Notes: generated by a model not told the origin, from the sequence alone. Numbered from the stretch's first letter, positions 1 through 10,707 are shown. The stretch is 64,000 bases of DNA from Viridothelium virens (GCA_010094025.1 ML991814.1:62001-126000); one strand, 5' to 3'. Program-made: numbers and translations.

Positions 1-1
1 G

Positions 2-430
2 CCCAAAGTCCTCAAACACGCCACGCCGCACGGCAAACTCCATGCCAGCAGCGCCGCCAAGCCCCGTCCCAACGGCGCGCTCGCCTCCATCCACTACAAC
101 GGCTCTGCCTCCTCCATCGGCGGCCAGCCGCCAGGCGTGGGCTCGCCGTCGTCGCTGCCGAGCACGCCGACCGCGTCGTCGTCGGTCGAGCTGACGGCGC
201 TGGAGACGGAGGAGAAGGAGCTGCGCGAGCAGCTGATTGTGCTGGAGGAGCAGAAGTTCTTCGTCAGCGAGATGGTCGCGGATGCGAATCGCCGGCGCAA
301 GTTCGATGAGGTGGCTGCGTTGGCGCAGAGTCTGGAGGAGTTGGCGAGGGAGGTGGATGCGGTGCAGAGGAGGTTGGAGGGGTTGGATTTTGAGGGTGCG
401 TATCGGAGGGGGCAAGGGCAGTTGGCTTAG
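2..430 (+). CDS. PEP7: Rab5 effector, Pep7/Vac1/rabenosyn type, C-terminal part
   Basis: Only the last 142 residues lie in the window; the frame is open to the left edge. A Ser/Pro/Ala-rich linker (about residues 1-60 of the fragment) is followed by a Glu/Arg-rich helical segment of about 65 residues containing EEQKFFVSEM, RRRKFDEVAAL and SLEEL. This resembles the Rab-binding helical hairpin at the C terminus of rabenosyn-5 and yeast Vac1/Pep7, which tether endosomes by binding Rab5 or Vps21 and, through an N-terminal FYVE finger, PI3P. The FYVE and zinc-finger parts would lie outside the window, so the name depends on the C-terminal helix alone. The codons are strongly GC-rich, as in conserved genes of this genome. 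Another coiled-coil trafficking protein is possible but less likely. Confidence 0.66.
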   Translation, partial: PKVLKHATPHGKLHASSAAKPRPNGALASIHYNGSASSIGGQPPGVGSPSSLPSTPTASSSVELTALETEEKELREQLIVLEEQKFFVSEMVADANRRRKFDEVAALAQSLEELAREVDAVQRRLEGLDFEGAYRRGQGQLA

Positions 431-954
431 GCTGGGGGATGGTGGCCGTGCGGGGTGGATGGGCATGAGGCGTTTTGGGGAGTTTTTGGGTGCATTGATG
501 CATTTCAAGGCGCTGGTTTTGCCTTCAGGACGGAAGGTATACTATGGTAGCACTGGGACTTGAGCTTTCTGGTATGGGGACTTAGCTGAAATCTATCGTT
601 GTTGTTCGGCTTAAGAGATGCTTTGTTCCTCCACATGCTGTTGACAGAAAAGGTAGCACACGCAAATTAGATCCTTTCTGTTATTGCATAACAACCAGCT
701 TCAGCTTTTAGACTTGACGGATTCTGGAATACCAACTATCAATCTGGACTACAGTATATCTATACTTGTTTGCAATTAGACTGCTCTGTTTCAGGCTTTG
801 TTCCACAGGAGCTTATGCTCCCTGGCATCGCCGCAGTCCACCGTCTTTGAATGTTATTCCACCTCGCTGGCTGAACGCACCGAAAAAGTTTTATGAGCTG
901 CTCGGTAACGAGACATCAGAGTTGCTGCGCGGTTCGTGATAATCTGATCGTCCT
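431..954. other. Spacer without recognised gene
   Basis: This holds the 3' side of the Rab5-effector gene and the downstream side of the P450 pseudogene, which converge here. I see no convincing coding frame, RNA gene or terminator-like structure. Confidence 0.4.
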
Positions 955-2744
955 CTATCGCAGCTCGACCTTGCATCCTTCGGTACTCGCCAGCACCAAT
1001 GTTATCGTTTGCTTTTCCACTCCTATTAGCTCTGCTCTCATATTATTTGGTAATTGTATCAACTTAAACCTCTGAATGAGTCGCACAACGGTATAAGCGG
1101 CTTCTGTGAGGGCAAAATCTACTGTAGAATGCACAGTTAGCATATGTGAATTCAGGACTAGTTGGCCTACCTTACTTCCAAGACAAGTCCGTGGCCCTCC
1201 ATTAAAAGGTAAATAACTCCATTTTGAAAAGGTTTCGGTTCGGTTCAGAGGCAGCTCTTCCTCGTCCTATCTCTCGGGTTGAAATAATTCCGCATCCATA
1301 CCGTAGAGATCGGGCCTTCTATGCATAGCGTACACGCTGTATGCTACAGTGGTTCCTTTAGGAACGAGTACAGGAGCCGTCCGATCAGGACCGCCGCCAG
1401 TCGGCAGGACGGTCGTCCTCACCGCAGTGCGGGTGTTGACGGGAACCGAGGGATAGAGGCGTAGCGCTAGAACGTTTATCAACCCTGAGCGAACATGTTT
1501 TCTCACATAGAGACATGACACGTACTCTCCTTCAAGACATTCTGGAGGTAGTTCATGCCTCGTAGGTCTCCTCGAGTCAAGTGGGCTTTACCTCCACTCT
1601 GTGCATTGATCTCGGCTCTGAGCTTGGCCAGGACATTTGGGTGCCGAGTTAAAAGGAAGCTTCAATTGCATCAGTGATGCATGCTTCGGTCACATTAATA
1701 CACTCACAACATCCATGAGAGAAGGCATGCCGTCGTGTCTCTCCCAGCTGCAAGAACGTTGATGACCTGATCTCTCAATGCTGTTCTGCTCGGAGTATTG
1801 CGAGCGAGTGTGCGGAGAAAGACGTATTGCTTATCATCCTTTGAAGTCCTGCTTTGGAAGGAAAGGCTGTATTCAATGATTCCGTCTGCAAAATCGTGGA
1901 CATTTCTGCAAGCTTCTCGAAATCTTTTGCCTCCGAGCAGCCAGTACAGGTCTTGAAGGCGAAAACGCTTTGCGACATATTCCTGTGCAATGTTGAAGGA
2001 TTCTGCAAAAGTCTGCTCCCCTGCGGACTCAGGGGTCTTCAGGCTCTGGACCGATTTTCCAAAAAGAAAGGCCGTTGTGGTATCGAGAGTCAGGCGAAAG
2101 AACAAAGGCTGCAGATCGACGATTCCGCCCTGCTGAGGGATACTATCCATAAGATCATCAAGGGGCTGTCTAAACACTACAAGGTCTGCGTATTGCTTGA
2201 AGTGAAATTGCGACCTCAAGAGCTCCCGAGAAAATTTCCATCTTTCACCCTCTTGGGTGAATATACCGTCTCCAAACATCGGAAAAGTAATGTCGCGGTG
2301 CAGACGCATGCTCCAATCTGCTCATGGTCAGCTTTAGTCGTAAAACAGTCAAAGTATTGGGAGGAATCAACCTTCAAATTTGGATGACAGCATTGCTTCT
2401 AGTTCCGAAAGCCGGCGTTGCAAGGAACATATGCTTCAGAGTGTAACCAGTCTGTCTAAAGTGAAAGAGAAAGAGTTCGATCAATCTGCGCTCAGCGTTG
2501 GCCCTGAAGATCTGCTCGAGGCGGTCGATCCCAAAGAGTCTTTGAGTTCGAAGAATTGGAGGCGGAAGACATCCATGTTGGCTTCCAACAGCTGAGTCGG
2601 CCTTGTAAGGGCAATCAGTAGGTCTGGATACATTTCAGGCGCTTGATAGCATACACGACGCTCTTGACTTCTCTTGATAGTCTTGTAGATCGACCATGCC
2701 ACGAGCGCCGCAAGCATTGCCCATCGGAGAGAAGAGCTCAGCAT
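955..2744 (-). pseudogene. CYP52-like cytochrome P450 (alkane/fatty-acid hydroxylase family), decayed
   Basis: Family members are ER-anchored monooxygenases that hydroxylate alkanes or fatty acids. An N-terminal membrane segment (MLSSSLRWAMLAALVAW), then LFGIDRLEQIF, FGDGIFTQEGERWKFSREL, the I-helix AGRDTTA, the K-helix region [15 protein letters not shown], the haem loop [10 protein letters not shown] (Cys codon 1183-1185) and a C-terminal [16 protein letters not shown] can all be read in order. Five introns fit: one after the membrane segment (donor GTATGC), one before DWSMRL, one after the I-helix (GTGAGT), one splitting the K-helix Thr (GTACGT) and one just after the haem Cys (GTAAGG, branch CTAAC). 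Two lesions are visible. About 17 bases (some six codons) are missing near 2400, between FGT and EAMLSSKF, which shifts the frame; and TAG at 1267-1269 replaces the Trp of the PERW motif. All core motifs survive, so loss looks recent. Confidence 0.85.
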
Positions 2745-3344
2745 CTTCAGTTGAGCACCGAAAGGAGAAATGCTGCGTAGTAATTTACGAAACTGCGTTA
2801 GAACTCGGTTAGAGTAGCTAGCGCTCGCGCTTATCAGATTGCAGCTAATTTATATCATGCTAGAGCTCGGTTAATCGGCGCTAAATCCAAGCCAGCACGC
2901 TAAAACTCAGCCTAACCCTATTTCATCCGAGCACATTCTAGATATGTTTCAATGTTTAATTACCTAGAAAATTGACTATTTTGATGACGCTGAGATGAAA
3001 TATAATAGAAGATAATTAAATTCTAGTATAGAAGCTGCTGAACCAGAGTTCCTCGTATTCATCCATGTAGAGAATGATCTTTGAAGTGAAGCACAGAGGT
3101 GGCAGACTAAACGGGCGGAATTGCGAAAGAAGAAATTTCGCGGGTGGCGCAATGACACTACGGAAGCAAAGGTGGATCTGAGCAACATGCTTTGGGAGCT
3201 TTTCAACGTCATAGCAACCATTGAATTACTATGTCAGGTTATGCTCTCGCAATGGTGGTCCAACCACCCCTTTCACGCTAGGCAACTTGGCCTCAGTGCA
3301 GGCCGGATCATGCTTCATTCTACCATGCGCTCGGTGAGACTCCA
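2745..3344. other. AT-rich spacer with degenerate short repeats
   Basis: Between 2795 and 2930 near-copies of the phrase CTAGAGCTCGGTTA occur in TTAGAACTCGGTTAG and CTAAAACTCAGCCTAA contexts, so this looks like a worn repeat. No gene is recognised. The open frame at 3121-3348 could be decayed upstream coding sequence of the TPR pseudogene, but no motif supports it. Confidence 0.35.
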
Positions 3345-4258
3345 ATGAGTCCATCTCTAGCTGAACTACTGGATTATTCTCAATTGGCCGCTGAGCGTGC
3401 AATTCAAGGACTATCGGACCGATTAGGCCAACACGACCCTTCGACACTGGATGTAATGTTCAACCTGGCTCGGACATATCTCCATCTGGACGGATCAAAA
3501 GAGAGCCATAGACTCCTGAAAACTGGAGTTCAGAAAATAAGACGGTACTTTGGTGCAAGCCACGCCGAAGATCTGATGGGGAGGAACGAGCTAGGTATGA
3601 ACTTCCCCGCTCTGAGCCGGCTCAACATCGCTGAAAAAGTAGTGGCAGATGTGGTTATTTACGCATCAAGCTCCTGAGAGAAGAGAATGCTTATACACCG
3701 TGGTCTATGATCAAATTGCCTAAGGTCCTGTGCGATCGCTGTCAAGCCGGCCGGGCGGCACGCATGCTTGAGGATATTATACCCACAGTAACACGTACTC
3801 TGGGCTGCGACCACGCTGCAATGAAGATGACCGAGTCGAACCTTGCACACGCGTTCGTTATACTGCAGAGCTACTCCGAGGCCGAGATGCTACTTAGTGA
3901 CTTTGTGCGAACTCTTCCGGCCAACCAAGCGAGCTGGGTCCATGCCATATGCGGCTGCATCCATGTGCAGACGATACTCGAGCACTTCGAAGTCGCGGAG
4001 CGAATGTGTGAGCGATTGCTGGAGTCCGTTGAGAAGGGCAAAACTCTTGCGCATGATGATCCTAAGACGCTGGCGACGGCACAGATACTGCTGAGAATCT
4101 ACTCAAAGCAGGAACGATGGAGTGACATTGCGAGGCTCAAGCGGCGTGTGCCGGCTATGAGTGAGCAACCAGCAGGGCAGAGCCCGTCCTTCAGGGATTT
4201 GTATGGAGCTCGGAAAGATCAGGACGAGACCCGGATGAAAAGCAGCCCAATGTGGTGA
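3345..4258 (+). pseudogene. TPR-repeat protein fragment, frameshifted
   Basis: Two adjoining frames together give a kinesin-light-chain-like tetratricopeptide array. The first carries HDPSTLDVMFNLARTYLHL and AEDLMGRNELGMNF; the second carries REENAYTPWSMIKLPKVL, ARMLEDIIPTVTRTLG and YSEAEMLLSDFVRTL. Such arrays are common at the C terminus of fungal STAND/NLR-type and related proteins, where they act as protein-binding surfaces. The reading frame changes at about 3651 inside one repeat. An in-frame 54-base intron candidate (3595-3648) does not cure this, so I read it as a one-base indel. No N-terminal effector or nucleotide-binding domain is present upstream, so the locus is probably a truncated remnant. 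A sequencing error at the shift is the main alternative. Confidence 0.6.
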
Positions 4259-4635
4259 CAGGTACAATACGAGGGAAAAAGTACTACGAGTGATCCCCAC
4301 CAAGTTTCTCGCAGCAGGATGTGGACACCTTTTTTGCATGGTTGGACTTACCGTCGGCCCGACCATTCGGCCTTCCGGAGGGCATGACGGTTCAGTGTTC
4401 GTGGCTTTGCTGGCGAAGGTTGGCTACAGCGATAGCTAGAGACGTTCTGGGCCTTTCGAGTCGTGCAAAAAATCGCACGACCTATAATCGAGTCGAGCAT
4501 GATCACGAGGCATTGTCAGAGAGAATTGCTGTAAATCATTTTTCCAGACTTGTTCGGTGCTCCCACTTCTTCGACCTCACTTCTTTAGTTTCTGTGCTCA
4601 AGGTCAGTGGTGCCTGGGATTTTCTGAAGCACAGA
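4259..4635. other. Spacer without recognised gene
   Basis: Open frames on both strands (for example 4321-4767 plus) overlap the decayed BTB copy and have no recognisable domain. I see nothing else. Confidence 0.3.
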
Positions 4636-4638
4636 GAT

Positions 4639-4830
4639 CTAGTAAGCCCAGCCACGGAAATAATCGAAGAGGGTAGGGCTCTCAATTTCGACACAAACAG
4701 GTGCATCAGCATCGCACCGCCAATTTTCGCTGAACGCTTTAGTGAAATTAGTAGATATATGATATAAAACACCTTGACGAATCTTGTAGGTCTTTTTACG
4801 ATCTTCAGACCCAATTGTGACTGTCACTGA
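4639..4830 (-). pseudogene. Truncated BTB/POZ-domain copy
   Basis: About 63 residues read as the first half of a BTB fold: TVTIGSEDRKKTYKIRQGVL, HISTNFTKAFSENW, then SPTLFDYFRGWAY, followed by a stop in the place where the BTB core should continue. The pattern parallels the neighbouring intact BTB protein (TVTVAVGPEKKKYQVHRGLL, HHGTYFKHALHGDW, TEVFDAIYSWLYTRRLY). No start codon is found close by, but CCTCAG just upstream could be the acceptor of a lost 5' exon, as in that gene. I read this as a decayed paralogue about 0.6 kb downstream of the intact gene. Confidence 0.6.
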
Positions 4831-5086
4831 GGACCTCTAGGCTTCACTAGTTGAGAATATTGCGATTTCAGCGGCGAGACGGCATTTGAGTATCGCCATC
4901 GTTCGATCGACCAAAAGTTATCTGATGAAAGATAGATGCTCACGTGAATCACAGAGTTGATTTAAAAATTTTATAGCTATGGCACGAACTTTGATTCGAG
5001 ACGTGCAACTCTTCGTGAAGTGTGAGATGACATAAATGGAAGAGACCAAATCCTGGGTTCCATCGTATTATAGCTCAAAGCCTCTA

Positions 5087-5340
5087 CCCCGACACGCGGT
5101 TGACAGAAAAACCCGCACACCAAAACTGGGGGGTGCTTCATACGCAGTGGACAGAAAAGATCACATATGTGCATTATGCTTGTCTACTATTACTCTACAC
5201 AGTCACCACCTTTTAGACTCAAGAGATTATCGAATAATAATTTGTACCCTATGGAGGTAGTCTACAAGCATAGCTGCTTTTCTGGCGAGGCACCCACCAG
5301 TTTCAGTGTGCGGGTTTTTTTGTCAACGGCGTGCCCGATC
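5087..5340. mobile_element. TA-flanked inverted-repeat element (MITE-like)
   Basis: A left arm (5087-5188) and a right arm (about 5255-5340) are imperfect reverse complements of each other. Left: GACACGCGGTTGACAG, AAAAACCCGCACAC, AACTGGGGGGTGC, GACAGAAAAG, ATGCTTGTCTAC. Right (complement): GGGCACGCCGTTGACA, AAAAAACCCGCACAC, AACTGGTGGGTGC, CCAGAAAAG, ATGCTTGTAGAC. The element is about 254 bp, has no open frame long enough for a transposase and is flanked by TA on both sides, which fits a non-autonomous Tc1/mariner or Fot1-type derivative. The assignment to a superfamily is inference from TA flanks only. Confidence 0.68.
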
Positions 5341-5425
5341 TACTTGTTCCATCAACCAGTTCCGTTGTGAGGAGATTGGCCTCCCTGATCACTCTGTTCG
5401 GAGATTTAGTTAGCTCTCAGACATT

Positions 5426-6271
5426 TTAATATCCAAGGTGGGGTCGCGAAGAACGTGAAGTATTGATGGAGTAGAGCGCTGAGCATTTTTTCGGCGATAC
5501 AGTGGGATATAATTCGGAGTCATAGTGAGGAGCACTGACCTGTGGATCTCCATGGGTGTGAAAAGAGCATCGGTTGATGGACTGGAGTGCTCTGTAGCCA
5601 TGTAAAGGCCCCTTACATTTTGGCCGCAAATTCGAAACCGATACAACCAAATCAATAAGAAAGTCTTCGCAAAGTTTATCCCTGACGTTGTACAATGTCT
5701 CGGGCTGGAGTCCTATGATCACAAACTCCACCATCAATTTGCGGAGATTCGATCCTGGGAGGGTATTTTCGTAGACATATCGAATGCAGTTGGTTGGAAC
5801 GACGTTCTCATTGATAGCTTTCGCAATGATGCAGTCAACTGCAGCATTGCAGACGGCTGGTATCCCCCGGACGTGCCCGAAAACATAGATTTGACATAGA
5901 GTCAGAAAATTGAGCGAGACTTTCGTCTCCACACTTGAGTCCGTGGCAGAATCATATAGGCGTCGGGTATAAAGCCAGCTGTAGATTGCATCGAAGACTT
6001 CGGTAGAATCCTCACTGAGAGTTATGACTTGATCCTGGGCTTCGATCCAGTCTCCATGTAGTGCGTGTTTGAAGTAGGTACCATGATGGATGAGCAGTCC
6101 ACGATGAACTTGATATTTCTTCTTCTCCGGGCCTACAGCCACCGTTACCGTCGAATCGTACGCTGTACTGAGAACTTTTAGTTTTAAAACTTTCTTGGAT
6201 GTGTAGGATTCCACTCACGAAGGTGGAAACGCATTAAGCGTTGCCTCGTGAGGGCACTCTGACGGTGCCAT
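5426..6271 (-). CDS. BTB/POZ-domain protein
   Basis: BTB domains dimerise and often recruit Cullin-3; fungal stand-alone BTB proteins of this size are mostly uncharacterised. Spliced product: 264 residues. Exon 1 (6271-6219) starts at ATG with MAPSECPHEATLNAF; a 51-base intron (6218-6168, donor GTGAGT, acceptor TTCTCAG) joins it to STAYDSTVTVAVGPEKKKYQ. BTB core: KKYQVHRGLLIHHGTYFKHA, then VITLSEDSTEVFDAIYSWLY, then helical CQIYVFGHVRGIPAVCNAAV (about residues 20-150). A later GTAAGG donor near 5611 could remove an internal piece and change the C terminus, so the last 60 residues are uncertain. A decayed paralogue and a MITE-like element lie directly downstream. Confidence 0.78.
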
Positions 6272-6799
6272 GGCTTGGGTAGCTGATAGTTCAGAGATAG
6301 CGAGCAGCAAGGTCAGACGAGTAGACGCAGAGTGCTGGCAGAGCTAGATGAACGATAGTAAAAGATGTGATGTCACTTCAACCGAGCTCAGGTAATAAGG
6401 AAAGTGAAGTGGAGGATCAAAACCCAAGCGGGTTCGCAGTGAATGGCACTGTAAACCACCGTGTTTCCCTAGCATAGCAACATTTAGCGTTGCGTCTCCC
6501 TTAATCACCTCTCGGATAGGATTCTCGAAGCTTGATAAGAACACTTAACTGTACCGGCAAGCAGTACTCACAAGGCACAACCAAAATCTCCAATGCAGAC
6601 GACTGTGAATGATACGGCGATGATGATTGAGCTTTACCATGGCCATGGCCGATGCATAGAAAGTTTGCTGAGGTACGGTGGCAGCGGGCGATCACATACA
6701 AGCTACTTAGTAGCTACTGAAGGCTGACACCGTCATTTCCTTCCCGGAAACCTACTTCTCTGTCTTTTAGTGGACTTCTGAGTTGCCAATTTGCGCAGC
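6272..6799. other. Spacer upstream of the BTB gene
   Basis: This should contain the promoter of the minus-strand BTB gene. Small open frames here have no recognisable domain or splice logic. Nothing else is seen. Confidence 0.3.
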
Positions 6800-7015
6800 T
6801 CAGATATCTTTTGACTGAATGTAAAATGCATCTCCCAAGGCTACTGAGTCCTTCCCTTGTGCCTTAAAATTCTCCAAAGATGTAAGAACACTTCTAGCAA
6901 TGCCCTCAGACATGTCCATGGTCGTGATATTTGCAGGCATAATCCTTTCAGCAGGATCTGCTGATTTCAACTGTCTCATTGTCTCCTCGGATAAGTAAAT
7001 CAGCAGTGAGTCCAT
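6800..7015 (-). CDS. Short hypothetical protein (71 residues), doubtful
   Basis: The frame opens with ATG and reads as an amphipathic, mostly helical peptide (LLIYLSEETMRQLKSADPAE, then IARSVLTSLENFKAQGKDS) with balanced composition unlike the low-complexity shadow frames nearby. No signal peptide, membrane segment or known motif is seen. It could be a remnant of a larger gene. No function is proposed. Confidence 0.2.
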   Translation of the reverse strand: MDSLLIYLSEETMRQLKSADPAERIMPANITTMDMSEGIARSVLTSLENFKAQGKDSVALGDAFYIQSKDI

Positions 7016-7698
7016 ATGGAAACTACGAGATCTGCCCAGATGAGGAGTTGGAGTGCTCTACTTAGGTAAGTTTCAGGGGCTTGAGATCGGCCCGACACAT
7101 TGTTCCGCCTTCCTGAGCGTGCCGACATCACTGAGTTCCTAACACATAGATAACGTTGCCAACCCACTTTCCTAGAGAGCAGTTGTACCGATCTACCCTA
7201 TAATTGAGCACTTTGCTGGTCTCGTCTCAGCAAGCTCATGGAGGCGGGCGTGGATGTAGATATGATGCATCTTTGCACCTTCAACCCACCAATCTTCCAA
7301 TCTTCCAACCCTCCAACCCTCCAATCCTCAAGATCACTTTGGACGGCACGAGGCAGGTGGATCCTGGAAGAAAAGCCGCACGTCGACGTCGTTTCAACAA
7401 GTGACCCACTATTATCCAAAGGCAAGTATGCCTTGGTACGTTGGTTCTTTATGCAGTGACGTCATTTGCTGGTGTAGATCGCCTTCCCAGTTGGCTAAAA
7501 TAGGCATCTTGAGCGAGGAAGTACCTTCCAGCCCCACTGGAAGGCTGATCCCTATCTGTGAGTGTAAACAATGGATCTTGGTACCTCAAATCTGCCTTGC
7601 GGAACTGTTTTATTACTGGCGCTCACCCGTCTCTCGAGGCATAAATATTCGATTTCCATCTCATTCTTGCAGAATATTTACTTGTCGTCAATAGCAAC
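7016..7698. other. Spacer with a CCAA(T/C)CTTCCAA-type minisatellite
   Basis: Around 7285-7335 the phrase CCAATCTTCCAATCTTCCAA passes into CCCTCCAACCCTCCAATCC, a short imperfect tandem repeat of about 8-9 bases. The remainder includes the promoter of the downstream hydrolase gene. Confidence 0.4.
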
Positions 7699-9665
7699 AT
7701 GGTCACTCCGACGATACATTCTTCCTCTGGCCCTGCCGTCGAGGCCGCTTCGCCAGCCTTGCTGATCAGTAGGAACCGCAAGATCAAATGCACAGTACTT
7801 CCTAACATCGTTGTGGCTCTTGCTGCTATCATTGTATATCAAGGAATCTGCAGCCTTTTTCGCCCAACGCTCAGTTATTTGAGCAATAGGCCGGCCGCTT
7901 CCCCTTTCGTATCTCTGGAACCACGGAGCGATGTCGAAAACCGTGATCTGGGGGAAGCGATCTGGAACCAAGTATGCCATTGCTCATAGCACTAACCCTC
8001 TAAACACTGCCTTCCAGCTAATCTTTGAAGATTACACCTTCAGATCAGCTCCAGTGGCATGACTGCTACAGTGGCTTCAAGTGCGCCCGACTCGAAGTTC
8101 CATTGGATTACTGGAATGGGACAGAGGGAACAACCCCCCTAGCCATCAGTATGCTGCCTGCCAAGGTTCCTATTACTGATCCTCGCTACGGCGGCCCAAT
8201 CCTCTTCAACCCGGGTGGACCGGGGGTCAGCGCTATTATGGTTCTCCTTAGTGAAGGTCGCACCTTTCTGAGCCAGTTTGACACACCAGAAGATCCCTCG
8301 TCAACAAAAGGCGATGACGATGCTCGGTACTATGACGTTGTAGCATTTGACCCTCGAGGAATCAACCACACGCTGCCTGTGGCTAACTGCTTTGAAACTG
8401 ACCTGCAACGGGCAGAGTGGAATCTTCGAACGGCAGCGGCAGGTATCCCAGGCTCGTCCAATGTCTCTGTTGCTGAAAGCTGGGGAAGACAGCGAGCTTA
8501 CAGCCTCGCATGTTACAATTTTACACAGAGCAGTGGAGCCAACAACATCATGCCATTCATCACCACTGCCAGTACAGCACGTGACATGGTTACATTCATT
8601 GACCGTTTCGGGGAGTGGCGTAAGGCAGAAGCGCAGCGTATGCTCATGGGTCGGACTCCCTCGCATCTCCGGTACCAAGAAGGCATAGAAAGGATTAACT
8701 ATTATGGTCTCAGCTACGGATCATTCCTTGGTATGACCTTTGCATCCATGTTCCCTGAGCGGACAGGGCGCTTCGTCCTTGACGGCATTGTCGACACGGA
8801 TGATTATATTCACGCCCTTTGGACGGTCAGTGTTCTTGACTCCAGTAAGACGATGGATGTATTCTATTCTATGTGCGCTGAGGCTGGTCCCAAAACCTGT
8901 GCCTTGGCTAGGAATGGGTCGAGTGCTGAGGATGTCCGCGTGCGACTCCAGAACATCTTAGACCGGGCTTATGAGCACCCCATCGCCAGCACGGGACAGA
9001 TTCCTGATTATTGGACTTGGAGTGATGTGAGAACACTACTCATCACAAGCCTATACCAGCCCTTGATGTGGCAGCAATTCGCCTCAACGATGGCCGCTCT
9101 CGACGGCGCCAGTTCCTCGCCCCTGGTCGCCACAACCGCTGACACATACTATCCCGTACCCGGCAAGCTCCCTCCGGTTTTCCAAAACATCGACGCCGAA
9201 ACAGGCACCAGCTGCGGCGACGCTTTCCCCTTCGACGGAGACTTCACCCTGCAAGACGCCCAAGCGCACTGGGAGCATCTCTACGAGCTCGGCCCCATCA
9301 TGGCCGCTGACTTCGTCGCGCTCAACTACACCTGCGCCGCATGGCCCGGCCGCCCCAAGTACGCCTATCGTGGGCCCTTCGGCTCGTCCGCCAACTCGAG
9401 CGTGCCCCCTATGCTCTTTATCGGGAACACGGCGGACCCCATCACGCCTATCTACGCAGCGCGCAAGATGGTGGCGCGATTCAGCGGTGCCCGCCTGTTG
9501 ACCAACGATATGCCGGGGCATTCGTCTGAGGCGGTGCCAAATGCGTGCACGATGGCTCACGGACGTGCGTATATGCAGACGGGCACGCTGCCGCCGGAGG
9601 GCTTCGTGTGTCCGATGAATGGGACGTTGTTTCCTGACCCAGAGAGTGACGGCGGGGGGGATTAG
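7699..9665 (+). CDS. Alpha/beta-hydrolase, tripeptidyl aminopeptidase-like (TAP C-terminal domain)
   Basis: Proteins of this fold remove short peptides from N termini; fungal members are secreted or membrane-held. Spliced product: 635 residues from 7699-7971 and 8031-9665, with a 59-base intron (donor GTATGC, branch CACTAAC, acceptor TTTGAAG) joining IWNQ to ITPSDQLQWHDC. A hydrophobic stretch near residues 33-50 (VLPNIVVALAAIIVYQGI) looks like a type II membrane anchor. The hydrolase parts are the oxyanion motif FNPGGPGVSA, the nucleophile elbow GLSYGSF (Ser about 319), the acid in GNTADPITP (Asp about 560) and the base in MPGHSSEA (His about 588), all in family order. Many N-glycosylation sequons support a lumenal or extracellular position. 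Length is normal for the family and the gene looks intact. Confidence 0.9.
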
Positions 9666-10627
9666 ATGGACGAGAGCGCTGAGGAGTGGATAGGTCTGAT
9701 GTATTTCCAGCCCTAGATTTCCATCCGTTCAGCTTTGGTAGACGACAGAAGTAAGTGATATTATGACCTTGTTATGATGTTGAAGTAATACAGCCCTACC
9801 ACTACTCACGAGATTTCCTCAGTGATCTTCCTTTTCATTCCAAAGAAGAGGCCCCAGGGCCCAATCTATTTGCTCAAAGATCTTGAGCTACAATCACTCT
9901 TCCAATTTGTAATTAGGGAGTATGAGGGCACTTGTTTTCATTAAGCTCGTTGGTTATCACCAGTCGTAAGGACATCACCACTACAAAATTAAGACAAGAA
10001 ACATTGAATTTGAAACAGTCGCTCTGATCAGACTTTTGTGATTCCAAACCCCACCCTTCTTTCCTGCATGCTAGCTCTCTTTCTCCACTCAAGACGCGCT
10101 GACTGTTGCGGTTTCACTGTGAATGTCAAAGGTAAGAAGCAGATGCGATAAGACCAAGCAGCAGGTGGTGATTGCTTGCTCGGACGAGTAAGTCCGATAA
10201 GGAGAAAAGGGATATACATACCGCACTTACCTGATTGAGCTCGCATTTGTTTCCCTGACCTCGCAGCACATCTCCTGTCAGTTGTTATCTCAAGCTGCGA
10301 GGCCAGGTACTAAAGCCACCAGGCCACGTCAAGGCTCGAGCTCATGCTGGTGGTGCGGCACCGTTACGGTGCCGCCGGATAGCTGGTGCAGAGGGAGCGC
10401 GGACTAACCGAACGCTGTGCATGCAAGAGCCTACCGCGAGGTTTTCTACGCAAAACCAGGAAAACCGGAGAAGCAGGTGGGGAGTGACCTTTGGACAAGC
10501 CGTCAGGTGTGCACCGCAGCTCTTCCCGGGGGGTGATTGAGAGCACACCCCCAATGCCCCAGAAGCTCAACAGAGAGGACCGGGCAAAGCCGTCGAGTCG
10601 TGCATGTTGAGACTTCCGCGCGAAAAC

Positions 10628-10707
10628 CCCAAAAACGCCAAACGCCAAACGCCAAAACGCCAAAACTCCAAAACTCCAAAACTCCAAAACGCCTAAAACG
10701 CCTCCCT
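10628..10707. repeat. CGCCAAA/CTCCAAAA simple array
   Basis: Seven- and eight-base units (CGCCAAA, CGCCAAAA, CTCCAAAA, CGCCTAAAA) run for about 80 bases. Reverse-strand translation gives a spurious FGVLEFWSFGVLAF peptide, which explains the open frames over it. Confidence 0.75.

Noticed and set aside
630-665. GTTGACAGAAAAGGTAGCAC resembles the start of the inverted-repeat element at 5087
   Set aside because: The match is short (about 12-15 bases) and I find no second arm or TA-flanked end nearby, so I do not call a second copy.
4321-4767. 148-residue plus-strand open frame across the decayed BTB copy
   Set aside because: It is antisense to recognisable BTB coding sequence and has no domain of its own.
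10364-10687. Open frames rich in FGVLEFWSFGVLAF
   Set aside because: They are translations of a CGCCAAA/CTCCAAAA simple repeat and have no coding signature.
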